Positions 16,657 to 25,026 of a DNA stretch of 40,440 nt are shown here, in pieces. Position numbers and translations under genes: made by a program. Positions within the stretch are counted from its first letter, which is position 1. Each line of letters begins with the position of its first letter. Origin of the DNA: Lachnospiraceae bacterium. Lineage in GTDB: Bacteria > Bacillota > Clostridia > Lachnospirales > Lachnospiraceae. A model generated the notes under the pieces. It saw nothing but the letters and a program-made list of their open reading frames with translations. It had not been told where the DNA came from and searched no databases. Location: the NCBI GenBank assembly GCA_022791755.1, contig JAAVZR010000035.1:1-40440 (forward strand), written 5' to 3'.

Positions 16657-17991
16657 TCAATATTTGTTCAGGTACTGGTCCAGTTCCCATTGGGTCACCT
16701 GGGCATTATAGACATTCCACTCTCTTCGTTTTGTCTTAATATATGTTTCCGCAATCTGTTTTCCCAGTATTTTTTTTATAAAGGCATCCTCATTCATCGC
16801 CTCCACCGCATCGCCCAGACTCATGGGAAGCTGCCTGAGTCCCAGCTCCGCCAGCTCCACCCGGTCCATCTTCGCCAGACTGCGGTCCACGGGCTCCTCA
16901 GCCCTTAGTCCCCGCTTCACACCGTCCAGACCGGCAGCTAACACCAGGGCAAAGGCCAGATACGGGTTCGTGGTACTGTCAGGAGATCGCAGCTCGATCA
17001 GCGTATTCTCTGTCCTGCGGTTCGGGATGCCGATCAGAGAGTCCCGGAACTTCGCGGACCAGGTGATCGTCACCGGTGCCTCGTAGCCGGGCACAAAGCG
17101 CTTATAGGAATTCACCAGAGGATTTAAGATCGCCGTCATCCCCGGCATATGCCTTAAGATCCCCGTGATAAAAGAGCAGGCGGCAGCGCTTAAGCCTCCG
17201 GGTACCTCCGGGTCGCCAAAGACGTCCTTTCCGTCAGGACCGGTCAGCGACATGAACAGGTGCATACCGGATCCGTAATCATCGCCCTTGGGCTTGGGCA
17301 TAAAAGTGGCGTGAAGACCATGGCGTCTGGCAATGGATTTCGTCGCCATCTTAAATGTCATCAGATTATCGGCCGCTGTCAGCGCATCGGAGGGAGCGAA
17401 GTCGATCTCATGCTGAGCCGCCCCGATCTCATGGTGGGAGGATTCGATCTCAAAGCCCATCTCTTCCAGATTCAGCACGATATCCCGCCTCACATTCTCC
17501 GCAAAATCATTGGGGGCCACATCGAAATAGCTGGCTTTCTCATGAGTAATCGTGGTGGGCAGGCCCCGGTCATCCATCTGAAACAGGAAAAACTCGCATT
17601 CCGGCTTCAGCCGGAAATGGTATCCGATCTCTTCGGCCTCCTCACATACCCGGCGCAGCACACTGCGGCTGTCCCCTCCGGCCGGGCGGCCGTCTTCATC
17701 GTAGATATCGCAGATAAACCGTGCCACCTTTCCCTGCTGCGGCCTCCACGGAAAGATCTCAAAGGTATCCAGATCCGGATGCAGGCACATATCGTACCTC
17801 GTGGAGCCGCTTAAGCCCTCTATCGCCGCCGCGTCAAAGGTATACTGGTTATTCAGCGCTTTCGTCAGCTGGCTGGATGTGATCGCCACATTCTTAATCA
17901 TGCCAAATATATCCGTAAACTGAAGCCGGATAAATTCCACATCCTCCTCCTCCACGATACGGATTACATCCTCTTTCGTATATCTGGCCAT
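16657..17991 (-). CDS. glnA: Glutamine synthetase, type I
   Basis: Product of 444 aa, the length of the short Firmicutes GSI-alpha form, which lacks the adenylylation insert. It makes glutamine from glutamate, ammonia and ATP. Recognisable are the N-terminal FIRLQFTDIFGMIKNVAI, the metal-site segments ESSHHEIGAAQHEIDF and HGLHATFMPKPKGDDYGSGM, and NRRTENTLIELRSPDSTTNP near the C-terminus. AAGGAG lies about 10 nt before the ATG at 17989-17991. It heads a minus-strand unit with the ANTAR gene, dapF and dapL. Confidence 0.96.
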   Translation of the reverse strand: MARYTKEDVIRIVEEEDVEFIRLQFTDIFGMIKNVAITSSQLTKALNNQYTFDAAAIEGLSGSTRYDMCLHPDLDTFEIFPWRPQQGKVARFICDIYDEDGRPAGGDSRSVLRRVCEEAEEIGYHFRLKPECEFFLFQMDDRGLPTTITHEKASYFDVAPNDFAENVRRDIVLNLEEMGFEIESSHHEIGAAQHEIDFAPSDALTAADNLMTFKMATKSIARRHGLHATFMPKPKGDDYGSGMHLFMSLTGPDGKDVFGDPEVPGGLSAAACSFITGILRHMPGMTAILNPLVNSYKRFVPGYEAPVTITWSAKFRDSLIGIPNRRTENTLIELRSPDSTTNPYLAFALVLAAGLDGVKRGLRAEEPVDRSLAKMDRVELAELGLRQLPMSLGDAVEAMNEDAFIKKILGKQIAETYIKTKRREWNVYNAQVTQWELDQYLNKY

Positions 17992-18020
17992 ATGACAGCT
18001 TCTCCTTTCCTCTGTTAAGA

Positions 18021-18076
18021 TCCAAAACGCCGTATATCAAACAACGGCGCTCCCAAAACAGAACGCCGTTGTTCTG
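18021..18076 (-). promoter_or_regulatory. glnA leader: ANTAR-type hairpin and competing terminator-like stem
   Basis: Right after the predicted start, CAGAAC-AACGGC-GTTCTG (18059-18076) forms a 6-bp hairpin with a hexaloop having A at position 1 and G at 4, as in ANTAR targets. Downstream, CGCCGT and ACGGCG (18028-18049) pair and are followed by TTTTGGATCTT, a weak terminator tail. A third pairing, AACAACGGCG with CGCCGTTGTT, uses parts of both and excludes them. The second hairpin lacks an ideal hexaloop, so the match to the two-hairpin motif is partial. Confidence 0.55.
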
Positions 18077-18082
18077 CCACTC

Positions 18083-18111
18083 ATCATAGCATGAGAGGCC
18101 TCGTTTGTAAA
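18083..18111 (-). promoter_or_regulatory. Promoter of glnA
   Basis: Minus strand: TTTACA (18106-18111), 17 bp, TATGAT (18083-18088); five of six matches in each hexamer. It starts transcription just before the hexaloop hairpin. Confidence 0.75.
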
Positions 18112-18185
18112 GAGGGACATAGGCTTCCCCTGATATCGTTACGACTGATAACCAGTTTATAACAAAAGGCAAGGGATGCCGGAAT

Positions 18186-18419
18186 TTACTGCTGTTTTAA
18201 TCTAAGCCGAATCATTAGCTTTATCATAATGACAGCTGCCAAAACAACCATCGTAAACAAACCATATGTTAAAATGCTTGTATACCACGGAGCAGACTGC
18301 ATGGCATATATACCGGGATGTACCTTATAATCCCAGTATACGTATATTCCATGTCCGATAAAAACGCCAACAGATGACCCCATTATGATATTCAAAATAC
18401 CATTTATTTTTTTCAACAT
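18186..18419 (-). CDS. Small two-helix membrane protein, function unknown
   Basis: Product of 77 aa, MLKKINGILNIIMGSSVGVF onward. Two hydrophobic segments (about residues 7-27 and 47-68) are separated by a short polar loop with Trp, Tyr and Pro, and the C-terminus is basic (KLMIRLRLKQQ). AGGTG lies 7 nt before the ATG at 18417-18419; a TTG two codons earlier is less likely. Codon use is more AT-rich than in neighbouring genes. It stands alone between the glnA promoter and structured element B. No family recognised. Confidence 0.6.
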   Translation of the reverse strand: MLKKINGILNIIMGSSVGVFIGHGIYVYWDYKVHPGIYAMQSAPWYTSILTYGLFTMVVLAAVIMIKLMIRLRLKQQ

Positions 18420-18499
18420 ACCCAATCACCTACAACAATCCCGAAAAGGAAGCTGCCCGTTTTGTTTCACTGCCGGCTTTTGGAAGAGCGCCGGTAACA

Positions 18500-18660
18500 G
18501 CCAAAGCCCCTGTAGTTTCCCGGTCCGGGCCCTTTGAGACGCCGGTACTTAGCGAACGCGAGCGTCAGCGAAGTGTGAGCTTAGCACCGCTGCGTCGAAA
18601 CGGAGCGAAAGCGCGTCCGGACCGGGAAGCTACAGGGGCTTTGGCGTCCCCCCGCTCCTT
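18500..18660 (+). repeat. Structured intergenic element, copy B
   Basis: A 30-nt arm at 18500-18529 pairs with 18616-18645 (28 Watson-Crick pairs plus two G-T wobbles). The 86-nt insert carries the shared core: CGCCGGTACTTAGCGAACGC, a GCGTCAGC hairpin tip flanked by GA/GA, GAGCTTAGCACCGCTGCG, then ACGGAGCGAAAGCGCGTCCG. The CGGT/ACCG pair near CTTAG replaces CGGC/GCCG of the other copies, a compensatory change. The left end reads AACAGCC and the right end GGCGTCCCC followed by a pyrimidine tract. It lies 30 bp after the stop of the GH1 gene, in the opposite orientation to it. Confidence 0.82.
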
Positions 18661-18691
18661 CCCACCGGCCATGAATCAAAACAAAGCGATT

Positions 18692-20119
18692 TTAATCCAG
18701 ATCCTCACCGCCCGAGGCAATCGCCTTCTTATACCAGTAGAAGCTGTCCTTGCGGATTCTCTTCATATCCTTTAAGTCGAACTCGTCGCGGTTTACATAG
18801 ATCATGCCGTATCTCTTTGTGATCCCCTGGTGTGTCGATACCAGGTCGAAGGCGGACCAGGGGGAGTATCCCATCAGGTTCACGCCGTCGGTGATCGCCT
18901 CCTGGCAGGCACGGATGTGTACCCGCAGATAGTCGATGCGGTAATCGTCATGGATCGTGCCGTCCTCATTCAGCGTATCCGGTACGCCGCAGCCGTTCTC
19001 CGTGATCAGTAACGGCAGATGATATCTCTCCCACAGCTGACGCAGCGTGATGCGCAGGCCCACGGGGTCAATGCCCATGCCATAGCTGGTCTTCTGCTGC
19101 AGGGGATTCTCCACGCCCACGGCCAGTCCCGGCTCGGTCATCATGCCGGTCATGAACTCCTTCATATTGGCCCTGGCATCGGGATCTTTCAGTTTTTCTT
19201 TTGCCTTCTTTCCCTCTTCCTCGGACACATACTTCACCGTGCTGGCGCCGTAGTAGTTAAAGGCGATGAAATCAGGATGAGCGTTCTTAAGCGCTTCCTC
19301 GTCGCCGTCGGCGAACTCAGGGGCGCAGCCTCTCTGCTCCAAATATACCCAGAAGGCTTCCGGATATTTGCCGAATACGATGGTATCCAGATACAGACGG
19401 TTTCTCAGCTGGTCATAGTCCATGGCAGCCAGATTATCAAGAGGAGCGCTGGTCAGCGGATATACGCAGGTGATATTGGGCGCCGGGGCGATCCAGGCGT
19501 CACACATCTCATGGCAGCGGATCGTAGCCTTGGCCTGAGCCACCAGCATATGGTGATTGGCCTGATAACGTTCCCTGTCTGTGGCATAGCCGCCCATATT
19601 AAACATGGTCATCATGTTCTGTTCATTGATCGTCAGGAAATATTTTACTTTGCTGCCGTACTCTTTAAAGCAGACTTCGCAGTAACGCACAAAGTCGTCG
19701 ATGCACTGACGGTTGATCCAGCCGCCGTATTTCTCCTGCAGCGCATAGGGCAGATCAAAATGGTAAAGGGTGATCACCGGCTGAATCCCGTTCTTTAAGC
19801 ATTCGTCAATGACCTCGTGATAGTGAGCCACGCCTTTTTCATTGACAGCTCCGTCACCGTCCGGAATAATACGGGGCCATGCGATCGAGAAGCGGTATTC
19901 GGTGAAGCCCATCTCTGCCATCAGTGCGATGTCTTCTTTAAAACGGTGATAATGATCGCTGGTTACCTTGAAATCAGTCGTCCCCGGAATCACCGGAGCC
20001 TTGTCCTGGACCGAGGGGCCCTTACCGTCCTCATCCCAGGCCCCCTCGCACTGGTAGGCCGATGAACTGGCGCCCCACAGAAAATCCTTCGGAAAACGTT
20101 TCAGCTTCAAATGTTCCAT
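18692..20119 (-). CDS. GH1 6-phospho-beta-glucosidase
   Basis: Product of 475 aa. Glycoside hydrolase family 1: N-terminal FPKDFLWGASSSAYQCEGAW, acid/base Glu166 in FLTINEQN, nucleophile Glu374 in PLLITENGCG. Specificity for phosphorylated disaccharides is suggested by the phosphate-binding trio Ser428, Lys435 and Tyr437 in FDLVSTHQGITKRYGMIY, and by the typical C-terminus KDSFYWYKKAIAS. It would hydrolyse 6-phospho-beta-glucosides such as cellobiose-6-P or aryl glucosides brought in by a PTS. No PTS gene is in the window. The start ATG at 20117-20119 has AAGGAGAG upstream; the frame is open further but that part overlaps the promoter. Confidence 0.92.
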   Translation of the reverse strand: MEHLKLKRFPKDFLWGASSSAYQCEGAWDEDGKGPSVQDKAPVIPGTTDFKVTSDHYHRFKEDIALMAEMGFTEYRFSIAWPRIIPDGDGAVNEKGVAHYHEVIDECLKNGIQPVITLYHFDLPYALQEKYGGWINRQCIDDFVRYCEVCFKEYGSKVKYFLTINEQNMMTMFNMGGYATDRERYQANHHMLVAQAKATIRCHEMCDAWIAPAPNITCVYPLTSAPLDNLAAMDYDQLRNRLYLDTIVFGKYPEAFWVYLEQRGCAPEFADGDEEALKNAHPDFIAFNYYGASTVKYVSEEEGKKAKEKLKDPDARANMKEFMTGMMTEPGLAVGVENPLQQKTSYGMGIDPVGLRITLRQLWERYHLPLLITENGCGVPDTLNEDGTIHDDYRIDYLRVHIRACQEAITDGVNLMGYSPWSAFDLVSTHQGITKRYGMIYVNRDEFDLKDMKRIRKDSFYWYKKAIASGGEDLD

Positions 20120-20185
20120 AGTGAAATCTCTCCTTCTTCTTTGATAATATAGCCAGCCAGATTTTACCAGGCTGTAGCTGATTTT

Positions 20186-20215
20186 ATTATAGCATGGGCC
20201 AAAGAAAAATGGCAA
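20186..20215 (-). promoter_or_regulatory. Promoter of the GH1 gene
   Basis: Minus strand: TTGCCA (20210-20215), 18 bp, perfect TATAAT (20186-20191). The ~60-nt leader has no antiterminator target of the BglG/LicT type that I can recognise. Confidence 0.65.
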
Positions 20216-20282
20216 GAACAGAATTTGTAGCAGAAGAGGCATACCGTAACAACCCGATTTTATTATTCTTGCGCTGTACGCT

Positions 20283-22940
20283 CTAAGCCCGCGTCCCCAT
20301 CACTGCCCGGACGGTCTGCTCCAGCACCGCCATATCTATGGGCTTAGCCACATGGGCGTTCATCCCTGCCTCCAGCGCGTCCCGGATATCCTCAGCAAAG
20401 GCGTTTGCCGTCATGGCGATGATAGGGATAGTCAGAGCCAGCGGATGCCCCAGATCCCGGATCGCTCTGGTGGCTTCATATCCGCTCATCACCGGCATCT
20501 GTACGTCCATCAAAATCAGCTGATACTGTCCGGGCGCAGACTTTTCAAAGGCTTCTATTACCATCCTGCCATTCTCGAATATATCGCAGGTAGCCCCGGC
20601 CATGTCTAAAAGCTCGCCCAGAATCTCTGCGTTGATTTCATTATCCTCTGCCACCAGGATATGCATTCCTCTGAGTATGCTCTGTGTATCGGTATTTTCG
20701 GGTTCCGATTCCGGTTCATGCCCCATCACAGAGTCTACTTTCTGACGAAAATTGGTGAGAAAAAACGGTTTGGGCAAAAGCCCGCTTACCCCTGCGGCTC
20801 TGGCTGCCTCCTCCTCATCCTCCGACCAGTCGTAGCTGGTCAGAATAAGGATCGGAATATCTTCCGAAATCTGCCGCCGGATCCGTCTGGCGGTTTCAAT
20901 TCCGTCCATTTCCGGCATCTTCCAGTCCAGCAGAATAATATCGTACCGGTTTCCCTCCCGCCAGGCCTGTGCAACCCGCTCTATCGCGCTCTGTCCGCTC
21001 ATGGTATATTCTACGGATACGCCGGTGCCCTCCATAGCCACCTGGATATTCTGACATATGACTTCCTCGTCATCCGCGGCCAGAAGCCTGGTAATGCCGT
21101 TCTTTTTCCAGAAATCCTGATCTATGACCTGCTCACTGATGTGCAGCTCCAGCTCCACCATAAATGTGGAGCCCTTTCCCTTCTCGCTATCCAGGGAGAT
21201 ACTTCCCCCCATGAGATCCAGAAGATTCTTAGTGATAGCCATTCCCAGGCCGGTGCCCTGGATTTTATTTGTGACGCTGTCCTCCTCCCTGGTAAAGGCA
21301 TGAAAAATCTTATTCTGGTATTCTTTACTCATACCATAGCCATTGTCCTCCACGATGAAGCAAAAGTGAGCCAGCTGTCTGGTATGCTGAGGCAGCTCCT
21401 GCACTGTCAGAGAGATGCGGCCCCCCGGAGGCGTATATTTGACCGCATTCGACAGCAGGTTTAAGAGAATCTGATTCAGGCGAAGCTTATCCATCACCAC
21501 CCTCTCATGCTTTAAACCTCTGGTGTGTACTTCAAATAAATGACCCTTCGCCTTCATCTGGGGACGAATGATGGTATCAATATTTTCGATGAGCTCCACT
21601 ATGTTTTCATCCGACAGATTCAGAGTCGTCTTACCGGCTTCGATTTTGCTGATATCCAGAATATCGTTAATAAGCCCCAGAAGGTGCTGGCTGGACGCCG
21701 TGATCTTTTTGGTATATTCTCTCACCTTCTCCGGATTTTCCGCGTCCCTGGTCAGAAGAGCGGAAAACCCGACGATGGCGTTCATGGGTGTCCGGATATC
21801 ATGGCTCATATTCGAGAGGAAGGAGCTCTTGGCCCGGTTGGCTTCCTCCGCAATCTGGAACGCCTGCTCCGCTGTCTCCTTGGAACGGGCCAGCATGGCG
21901 TTCGTTGCTTCCAGCTGAGCATTCATCTCTTCCTGACGGCGCAGATTTTCCTGTTCCTGTCTGAACTGACGGATGCTGCTCTGCTGTTTCATGAGAAATA
22001 CCACTACCAGAGTCAGCATGATAATCAGGACTATGGTAAACAACACCAGCATACGGATTACGGCCTCGACCATATCCACCGTGCCGGAGGCTACGGAATC
22101 CGCAGGGATCAAAAAGAGAAGGAGAGTATCATATTTTGCCAGAGATGTGAGGCAGTAATAGTACTCCTTGTTCTCATACATAAAATTGGTGCTGATCGTA
22201 TGCTCCTGTTCAAGGGCGGCGCGGATATCGGGGATTTTCTGGCCCTCCATCTCCTCCAGCACCTTCAGCACATTATAAGCCAGAACACTGTTATCGCCGG
22301 AGAGGTCGTCATACATCCGTGTTCCGTTTGTTTTCAGAATATATGTCTCGCTCCGATTTCCGAAGGCATCGCTGTCGTAATATTTCGTCACCGTATATAC
22401 GTCCTTCAGAAGAACGGCGTGAGTAAAATATGTATCCGTATCCTGTGTGTACAATGGCGCCGGCAGCTTTTGAACAAAAGCCCAGCAGCTATCCTCATAC
22501 ATCAAACTGTCGGATATAAACGTATACTGTTCCTCCCCTCCGATAATCCGGTCCATATCCGGCCAGACTCCCTGTTTTCCGGCAGAGTCATAACAGTTCC
22601 CCTGAGCGTCCAGCAGCATCAGCACGGAATCCATATTGTCTGTTTCCATCATCTGCTCCAGTATCCCGACACGTTCGATCACATCCTCCCGGGAGTCATA
22701 TTCCTGACTCTCCAGCAAATTGACCATGGCAGTCAGATAGTTCCAATGGGAGTCCAGCGCAGTGCTCAGATTGACCTGCACCTGAGACGTGATTTCAATC
22801 AGCTGCGTACTGCGCTCCACAAATATCTGATGCTGTAAATACTTTGCAAAATACCTGCCGCCTGCCAGCAGAAACAGGAGCAGGCATGTCGCTGTCACTG
22901 CCAGAAATATAATATTACGTTTCTTCCCGTCCGGTTTCAT
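20283..22940 (-). CDS. Hybrid sensor histidine kinase with two receiver domains
   Basis: Product of 885 aa. A transmembrane helix (about 9-28), an extracytoplasmic sensor of ~250 residues (about 35-285), a second helix (about 296-317), then a coiled coil. The HisKA domain has phospho-acceptor His380 (SFLSNMSHDIRTPMNAIVGF). The ATPase domain has an N-box around NLLSNAVKYTPPGG, then VEDNGYGMS and GTGLGMAITK. Two receivers follow, with Asp672 (DIILLDWKMPEMDG) and Asp812 (LILMDVQMPVMSG). There is no HPt or DNA-binding output domain, so the signal must pass to another protein. It starts 45 bp after the lipoprotein gene, so the lipoprotein is the likely ligand-presenting partner. Confidence 0.93.
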   Translation of the reverse strand: MKPDGKKRNIIFLAVTATCLLLFLLAGGRYFAKYLQHQIFVERSTQLIEITSQVQVNLSTALDSHWNYLTAMVNLLESQEYDSREDVIERVGILEQMMETDNMDSVLMLLDAQGNCYDSAGKQGVWPDMDRIIGGEEQYTFISDSLMYEDSCWAFVQKLPAPLYTQDTDTYFTHAVLLKDVYTVTKYYDSDAFGNRSETYILKTNGTRMYDDLSGDNSVLAYNVLKVLEEMEGQKIPDIRAALEQEHTISTNFMYENKEYYYCLTSLAKYDTLLLFLIPADSVASGTVDMVEAVIRMLVLFTIVLIIMLTLVVVFLMKQQSSIRQFRQEQENLRRQEEMNAQLEATNAMLARSKETAEQAFQIAEEANRAKSSFLSNMSHDIRTPMNAIVGFSALLTRDAENPEKVREYTKKITASSQHLLGLINDILDISKIEAGKTTLNLSDENIVELIENIDTIIRPQMKAKGHLFEVHTRGLKHERVVMDKLRLNQILLNLLSNAVKYTPPGGRISLTVQELPQHTRQLAHFCFIVEDNGYGMSKEYQNKIFHAFTREEDSVTNKIQGTGLGMAITKNLLDLMGGSISLDSEKGKGSTFMVELELHISEQVIDQDFWKKNGITRLLAADDEEVICQNIQVAMEGTGVSVEYTMSGQSAIERVAQAWREGNRYDIILLDWKMPEMDGIETARRIRRQISEDIPILILTSYDWSEDEEEAARAAGVSGLLPKPFFLTNFRQKVDSVMGHEPESEPENTDTQSILRGMHILVAEDNEINAEILGELLDMAGATCDIFENGRMVIEAFEKSAPGQYQLILMDVQMPVMSGYEATRAIRDLGHPLALTIPIIAMTANAFAEDIRDALEAGMNAHVAKPIDMAVLEQTVRAVMGTRA

Positions 22941-22985
22941 ACCTGTGTTCCTTCTTTTCCTTTTTGATGATCTTCCATAATTCTC

Positions 22986-24776
22986 TTATTCCCATGGATT
23001 CCCGTCCGGCGAAACAGTTTTCTGTTCTTCGAGCCAGGTGCGCAGAAAAAGCCGGAGAGAACCTGTGCATATCCGGGCAGAATAAGCGTCCGCTGTTTCT
23101 TGCGTGTATCCATTCATGAAAAAAGCCACCAGATATTCCGTATTGTCATTGAGCTCCTGATCGCCTCGTGTCACCAGAAGATAAGGGAACGAATTGCCGT
23201 CGCCTTCCGCATCAAAGCCGGCCGCCGCCAGTTCTCTGACCTGTGATCCTGTCATCGTCATCAGTGCGTACTCTCCGTCATAGGCCGGACAGACGGCACT
23301 CAGCACGTCGGTATTGATCTCTCCCGCATAGAGCTTTCCCGTAACGCCGGCTCTGAGTTCCGTACCGTCTTCGTGGAACTCTCCGAGAGGAACCATCACC
23401 GCGTCAGCGCCCACGAAACTCCCCAACGCCTTTCCTATCAGCCTTCCGGTTTCTTCAAGGGTAAAGTCGGCTGTGCTTTCACAGAAATCAAATTCATCCG
23501 AGCAATTCAGATATTCTTGCTGCAGCCGGTCCATCCAGGCGATACATTCTGGTCCGTCCATCGCGTTTTTACCCCGGAACCACTCTTTATACGCCTGCCC
23601 CATATCAGCCAGGACATTTTCCCACCCTGTGTAAGTCATCGGAAAAGCTCTGCCCTGGCGCAGGGCCTGACTGGCATCATAAATAAGAGAAGTTTCAGGA
23701 GCAGTCATGCTGCCAAGCACGCTTATGACACAGGGGGTCTCCTCATTGATAAACGCAGCCTGCCCCTCTGGAGAAAAAAGTAACGTGAGAAGTGTAATGG
23801 CATTTTCCAGTTTCTGTTCATTGCCCGGCTCCATCAGGCGTCTGCTGATCCCAAAATAGTAAGAAGGGCTGTACATATAGACATTTTTACTGCCGTCCTC
23901 ACTGATAAAAGGCATCATTCCCAATTCATCGCCCGTATCGGGAAGCCTGGTAATATTCACTGTCTGCACCGCCGTGCAGAATACAGCTTTTCTGTTGCCC
24001 AGATAGTCCAGGATCAGCTGCGGGTCGCCACGGTCTTCGGGATCCGTATGGAACATACCGGCGTCAATATATCGCTGTACATACTCCATCGTATCTTCCC
24101 ACATACCGGCTGCCGTGGCTTCTCCTGCCAGAAAGCTTCTTTCCCACATGACCCCCTCCGGAGTGGTAAGCCAGTCGGTTTTGGCCAGATTAAATATGGC
24201 AGAAAAAGGTCCGCCCGTAAGTTGCGTGCCCAGGACACCGGGGATCAGCCCCGCCGCCCGTATTTCTTCACACAGAGCCTCCAGTTCTGCAAAGGTGGAG
24301 GGAACCTCCCACCCATTTTCCTGCATCAGAGTTTTATTGTAAAAGATCCCATACATGGAATAACTGATCGGCAGGAGATAGACTCCTGCGTCGATCGATA
24401 CCTGGTCCAGTATGGATGTGGAAAAGTCGTTGATAAAAGGATATCCGGACAGGTCCACCAGGCGCTCTTTGGCCAGTTCTTCATCCAAAATCTGAGTCGT
24501 GATAAAGATATCCGGAATGTCATCGGCCCGCATCTGCGCCCAGCTGTATCCAGTGTTATTGCCTCCGGTATAGGAAATAAATTCCAGTTTGATATCCGGG
24601 CAGGTTTCCGAAACCAATTCTATAAATGCCCGGTATCTGTTAAAATTACCCCCGGTACTCCAGGTGAGAACATCGTCTCCGGTATCGGAAACACTACCGG
24701 ATGAAGCACAGGCAGACAGCAGAAAAACTGCCGTAATGGCAATGGCCAGCAGGCAGCGCATCGGTCTTATGCTCAT
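22986..24776 (-). CDS. Extracellular solute-binding lipoprotein with C-terminal 5'-nucleotidase-C-like domain
   Basis: Product of 596 aa. A lipoprotein signal ends in the lipobox LLSAC (Cys23). Residues ~35-430 resemble family 1 sugar-binding proteins: an early VLTWSTGG strand, DIPDIFITTQ, GVYLLPISYSMYGIFYNKTL and WEVPSTFAELEALCEEIRAA. The last ~150 residues (about 440-590) resemble the C-terminal domain of 5'-nucleotidases: GADAVMVP, a GKLYAGEINTDVLSAVCPAY stretch and MTMTGSQVRELAAAGFD. No permease or ATPase of an importer is nearby; the partner is the hybrid kinase downstream. I infer a sensory rather than transport role. AAAGGAG lies 10 nt before the ATG. Confidence 0.85.
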   Translation of the reverse strand: MSIRPMRCLLAIAITAVFLLSACASSGSVSDTGDDVLTWSTGGNFNRYRAFIELVSETCPDIKLEFISYTGGNNTGYSWAQMRADDIPDIFITTQILDEELAKERLVDLSGYPFINDFSTSILDQVSIDAGVYLLPISYSMYGIFYNKTLMQENGWEVPSTFAELEALCEEIRAAGLIPGVLGTQLTGGPFSAIFNLAKTDWLTTPEGVMWERSFLAGEATAAGMWEDTMEYVQRYIDAGMFHTDPEDRGDPQLILDYLGNRKAVFCTAVQTVNITRLPDTGDELGMMPFISEDGSKNVYMYSPSYYFGISRRLMEPGNEQKLENAITLLTLLFSPEGQAAFINEETPCVISVLGSMTAPETSLIYDASQALRQGRAFPMTYTGWENVLADMGQAYKEWFRGKNAMDGPECIAWMDRLQQEYLNCSDEFDFCESTADFTLEETGRLIGKALGSFVGADAVMVPLGEFHEDGTELRAGVTGKLYAGEINTDVLSAVCPAYDGEYALMTMTGSQVRELAAAGFDAEGDGNSFPYLLVTRGDQELNDNTEYLVAFFMNGYTQETADAYSARICTGSLRLFLRTWLEEQKTVSPDGNPWE

Positions 24777-24862
24777 GGAGAGTAGTCTCCTTTCTTTTTT
24801 GCCATGCCCAAACCAACCTGTTAACGATCAGACAGGCAATGTACTCAAAGTAAGTCTCTGCT

Positions 24863-24891
24863 ATTATACATTACAAAATGAAGTCCGTCTA
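24863..24891 (-). promoter_or_regulatory. Promoter of the lipoprotein-kinase operon
   Basis: Minus strand: TAGACG (24886-24891), 17 bp, perfect TATAAT (24863-24868). The -35 lies inside the left arm of the inverted repeat at 24880-24956. Confidence 0.65.
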
Positions 24892-24956
24892 CCCCGAATA
24901 AGGGTTAAATTAATGGATATATTCAAATTCATACCTCTTCAGGGTAGACAGACTTC
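24880..24956. promoter_or_regulatory. Inverted repeat spanning two divergent -35 regions (candidate operator)
   Basis: GAAGTCCGTCTACCC (24880-24894) and GGGTAGACAGACTTC (24942-24956) are inverse complements with one mismatch. Each arm carries the -35 of an outward-facing promoter (TAGACG and TAGACA) plus the same following GACTTC. The two promoters are thus near mirror images over 15 bp. Confidence 0.65.
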
Positions 24957-24973
24957 GTCTGATACGGTACAAT
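24945..24973 (+). promoter_or_regulatory. Promoter of the ABC-F gene
   Basis: TAGACA (24945-24950), 17 bp, TACAAT (24968-24973); five of six matches in each. The leader to the ATG at 25027 is about 47 nt, too short for the attenuators seen before some resistance ABC-F genes. Confidence 0.65.
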
Positions 24974-25026
24974 CATACCGCGAACCATATCATAACTGTG
25001 TCTGAAATCATGTAAGGATTCAACCA

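Noticed and set aside
18500..18645. Insertion sequence or MITE with terminal inverted repeats for copies A-C.
   Set aside because: The inverted arms differ between copies and no target-site duplication is evident, so a standard transposon with fixed ends is not supported; conserved outer motifs keep an unusual mobile origin possible.
18500..18660. Simple Rho-independent terminators for copies A-C.
   Set aside because: They lie after stop codons, but the ~86-nt insert at the apex and the lack of a U-tract on the relevant strand do not fit intrinsic termination.
21540..22838. A 432-codon open frame on the plus strand.
   Set aside because: Antisense to the hybrid kinase, without domains or ribosome binding site.
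24880..24956. Attenuator stem in the ABC-F mRNA leader.
   Set aside because: The best promoter has its -35 in the right arm, so the repeat lies upstream of the transcript and is more likely an operator.
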